Of a DNA stretch of 5,887 bases, positions 4,631-5,887 are shown piece by piece. The notes beneath the pieces were generated by a model. That model had not been told where the DNA came from and searched no databases. It was given only the letters and a program-made list of their open reading frames with translations. Source of the stretch: Gemmatimonadales bacterium (GTDB lineage Bacteria > Gemmatimonadota > Gemmatimonadetes > Gemmatimonadales > GWC2-71-9); the NCBI GenBank assembly GCA_030597435.1, contig JAUVRV010000197.1, forward strand, positions 1 to 5,887, in the 5' to 3' direction. A program made the translations under genes and the position numbers. Numbering within the stretch: the stretch's first letter is position 1; every line of letters begins with the position of its first letter.

Positions 4631-5887
4631 CTACCGGCCGAGCACCTCGAGCGCACGTTCCACCTGACCCGAAGAGCCGGTCAGTTGTATGCCTTGTATT
4701 GCACCACCAATCTCCTGCATTACCTCCCTCGCTATCTCGACACCTTCGGCGGCCGCAGCTTCGTCGCCTCGTTCATTGGCCTTGCGCATCCGGTCGAGCA
4801 CCGACTCCGGTACCACTACGTCGGGAACCTCGTTGGCCAGGAACTCCGCGTTTCTCAGTGAACGCAGTGGCCAGATACCGGCCAAGATAGGGATGCCGTA
4901 TTCCTCAGTCCGCTTGAGGAACTTCTCAAACTGGCGTGGTTCGAATACGGGTTGGGTAACGGCGAACTCTGCTCCAGCGTCCACTTTCCAATAGAAGCGC
5001 TTGAGTTCGCGGTCCAGATCGCTTGCGCTGTGATTGACCGCTACGCCTATGACGTATGGTGTTGCTTTGCCAACTGTGTTCCCACCAGGATCGAGACCGT
5101 GATTCAAGTGGTATACGACGTTGGTGAGTCCAATGCTGTCGATGTCGAACACTCCGGTGGAATCGTACGTTCCCAACCGCGGCGGGTCACCCGTGACTAT
5201 TAGTAGGTTACGTAGACCGGCGGCAGCCGCGCCGAGTAGGTCGCTGATCATGCCGAGCATGTTACGGTCACGACAGGTATAATGAACCACCGTCTCGATC
5301 CCGACCTCACGCTCTACTATGATCGCTGAGGCCAGGGCTCCCATGCGGCTCTGCGATCGCGGTGCATCGAGGATATTGACTGCATCGACTCCTGAGATCT
5401 TGAGAGCGCGACACTTCTCTAGCATCTCGGCCGTCTGCCACCCACGGGGCGGGAGAATCTCTACGCTCTGAACGAACTCACCTGCGGCGATCTTGCGGCC
5501 CCAACGCGATCGGCTCTTCAACGGGACCGGGTCGAGTCCTTTCGCCGGAGTCACGGTGTCCCGCGGGATATAGATCGGCGCCTTACGTGGCTGCGCAGCG
5601 ACGACAAACTCTGCGATCTTCTTCGTATGGTCCGGTGTCGTTCCGCAGCACCCTCCCACAAACATGACACCCGCCTCCGCCATCCTGCGGGCATACCGTG
5701 CCATGTACTCCGGAGCAGCCAGGTAGATCTTGCGGTTGCCCACATCTCGGGGCAGTCCTGCGTTGGGTAGTGCAGAGATAGGTAGGTCGGTGACCTGTAC
5801 CATGCGTTCAATCGCGTCCAACATGGCTGCCGGACCCACCGAGCAGTTGAGTCCGACGACGTCCGCTCCCCACTCGGTTATCTGTTG
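4631..5887 (-). CDS. Bifunctional homocysteine S-methyltransferase / methylenetetrahydrofolate reductase (C-terminal 418 residues)
   Basis: Partial: the 5' end lies beyond the right edge. The frame stays open to base 5887 (QQITEWGADVVGLNCSVGP...), so the GTG at 5839 is an internal Val codon, not the start. Visible residues 1 to about 95 are the end of a homocysteine S-methyltransferase barrel. Its three zinc ligands are Cys15 (GLNCSVGP) and Cys80-Cys81 (GGCCGTTPDH), spaced much as in E. coli MetH (247, 310, 311). After a linker comes a full MTHFR domain from about residue 130. It contains SVEILPPRG (catalytic Glu143), VVHYTCRDRN, LLIVTGDPPRLGTYDSTG, GVAVNHSASDL, AEFAVTQPVF and GIWPLRSLRN. The architecture matches YitJ-type fusions of about 610 residues, so roughly 190 residues are missing. 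MTHFR reduces 5,10-methylene-THF to 5-methyl-THF with FAD and NAD(P)H; the other domain transfers a methyl group to homocysteine to make methionine. The protein is cytoplasmic. Its regulation is not visible because the start lies outside the window. Confidence 0.92.
   Translation of the reverse strand, partial: QQITEWGADVVGLNCSVGPAAMLDAIERMVQVTDLPISALPNAGLPRDVGNRKIYLAAPEYMARYARRMAEAGVMFVGGCCGTTPDHTKKIAEFVVAAQPRKAPIYIPRDTVTPAKGLDPVPLKSRSRWGRKIAAGEFVQSVEILPPRGWQTAEMLEKCRALKISGVDAVNILDAPRSQSRMGALASAIIVEREVGIETVVHYTCRDRNMLGMISDLLGAAAAGLRNLLIVTGDPPRLGTYDSTGVFDIDSIGLTNVVYHLNHGLDPGGNTVGKATPYVIGVAVNHSASDLDRELKRFYWKVDAGAEFAVTQPVFEPRQFEKFLKRTEEYGIPILAGIWPLRSLRNAEFLANEVPDVVVPESVLDRMRKANERGDEAAAAEGVEIAREVMQEIGGAIQGIQLTGSSGQVERALEVLGR

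Overview
The window is a stretch of bacterial chromosome with moderate-to-high GC (my estimate is mid-50s percent). It carries five protein-coding genes, two of them cut by the window edges. The organism is probably a Gemmatimonadota-like bacterium. This rests on the protein style of the S41 peptidase with its long C-terminal tail, the small MTHFR-like protein and the MDIARE-type adaptor N-terminus. It is an inference from remembered family resemblance, not from a search. I see no insertion sequence, CRISPR array, tRNA, rRNA or recognisable riboswitch.

Layout from left to right. At 1-83, on the minus strand, is the first ~25 codons of a membrane-anchored protein whose charged N-terminus and single transmembrane helix fit a HlyD/MacA-type efflux adaptor. 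A spacer at 84-308 holds its ribosome binding site and a small perfect hairpin. At 309-1802 (minus) is a complete polytopic membrane protein of the DUF4173 family. It starts at TTG and is preceded by a near-consensus sigma-70 promoter, with a perfect 17-bp palindrome between the -10 and -35 elements; this is the clearest regulatory signal in the window. At 1989-3578 (minus) is an S41 (CtpA/Prc-like) processing protease with a signal anchor, a PDZ domain, a Ser-Lys dyad and an unusual Tyr where the family usually has Gln. A hairpin that pairs completely only as minus-strand RNA follows its stop codon.

The 186-bp gap at 3579-3764 separates the protease from a divergently transcribed gene and contains a structured leader. 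The plus-strand gene at 3765-4625 encodes a small, divergent methylenetetrahydrofolate-reductase-fold protein. It converges, with only 5 bp between stop codons, on a bifunctional homocysteine S-methyltransferase/MTHFR gene that runs off the right edge (4631-5887, minus). The right third is therefore a one-carbon/methionine locus with two MTHFR-fold proteins: the canonical fusion would make methyl-folate or methyl groups for methionine, while the small one has an unassigned role. The left two thirds are envelope functions (protease, membrane protein, efflux adaptor) that look like separately transcribed neighbours rather than one operon.
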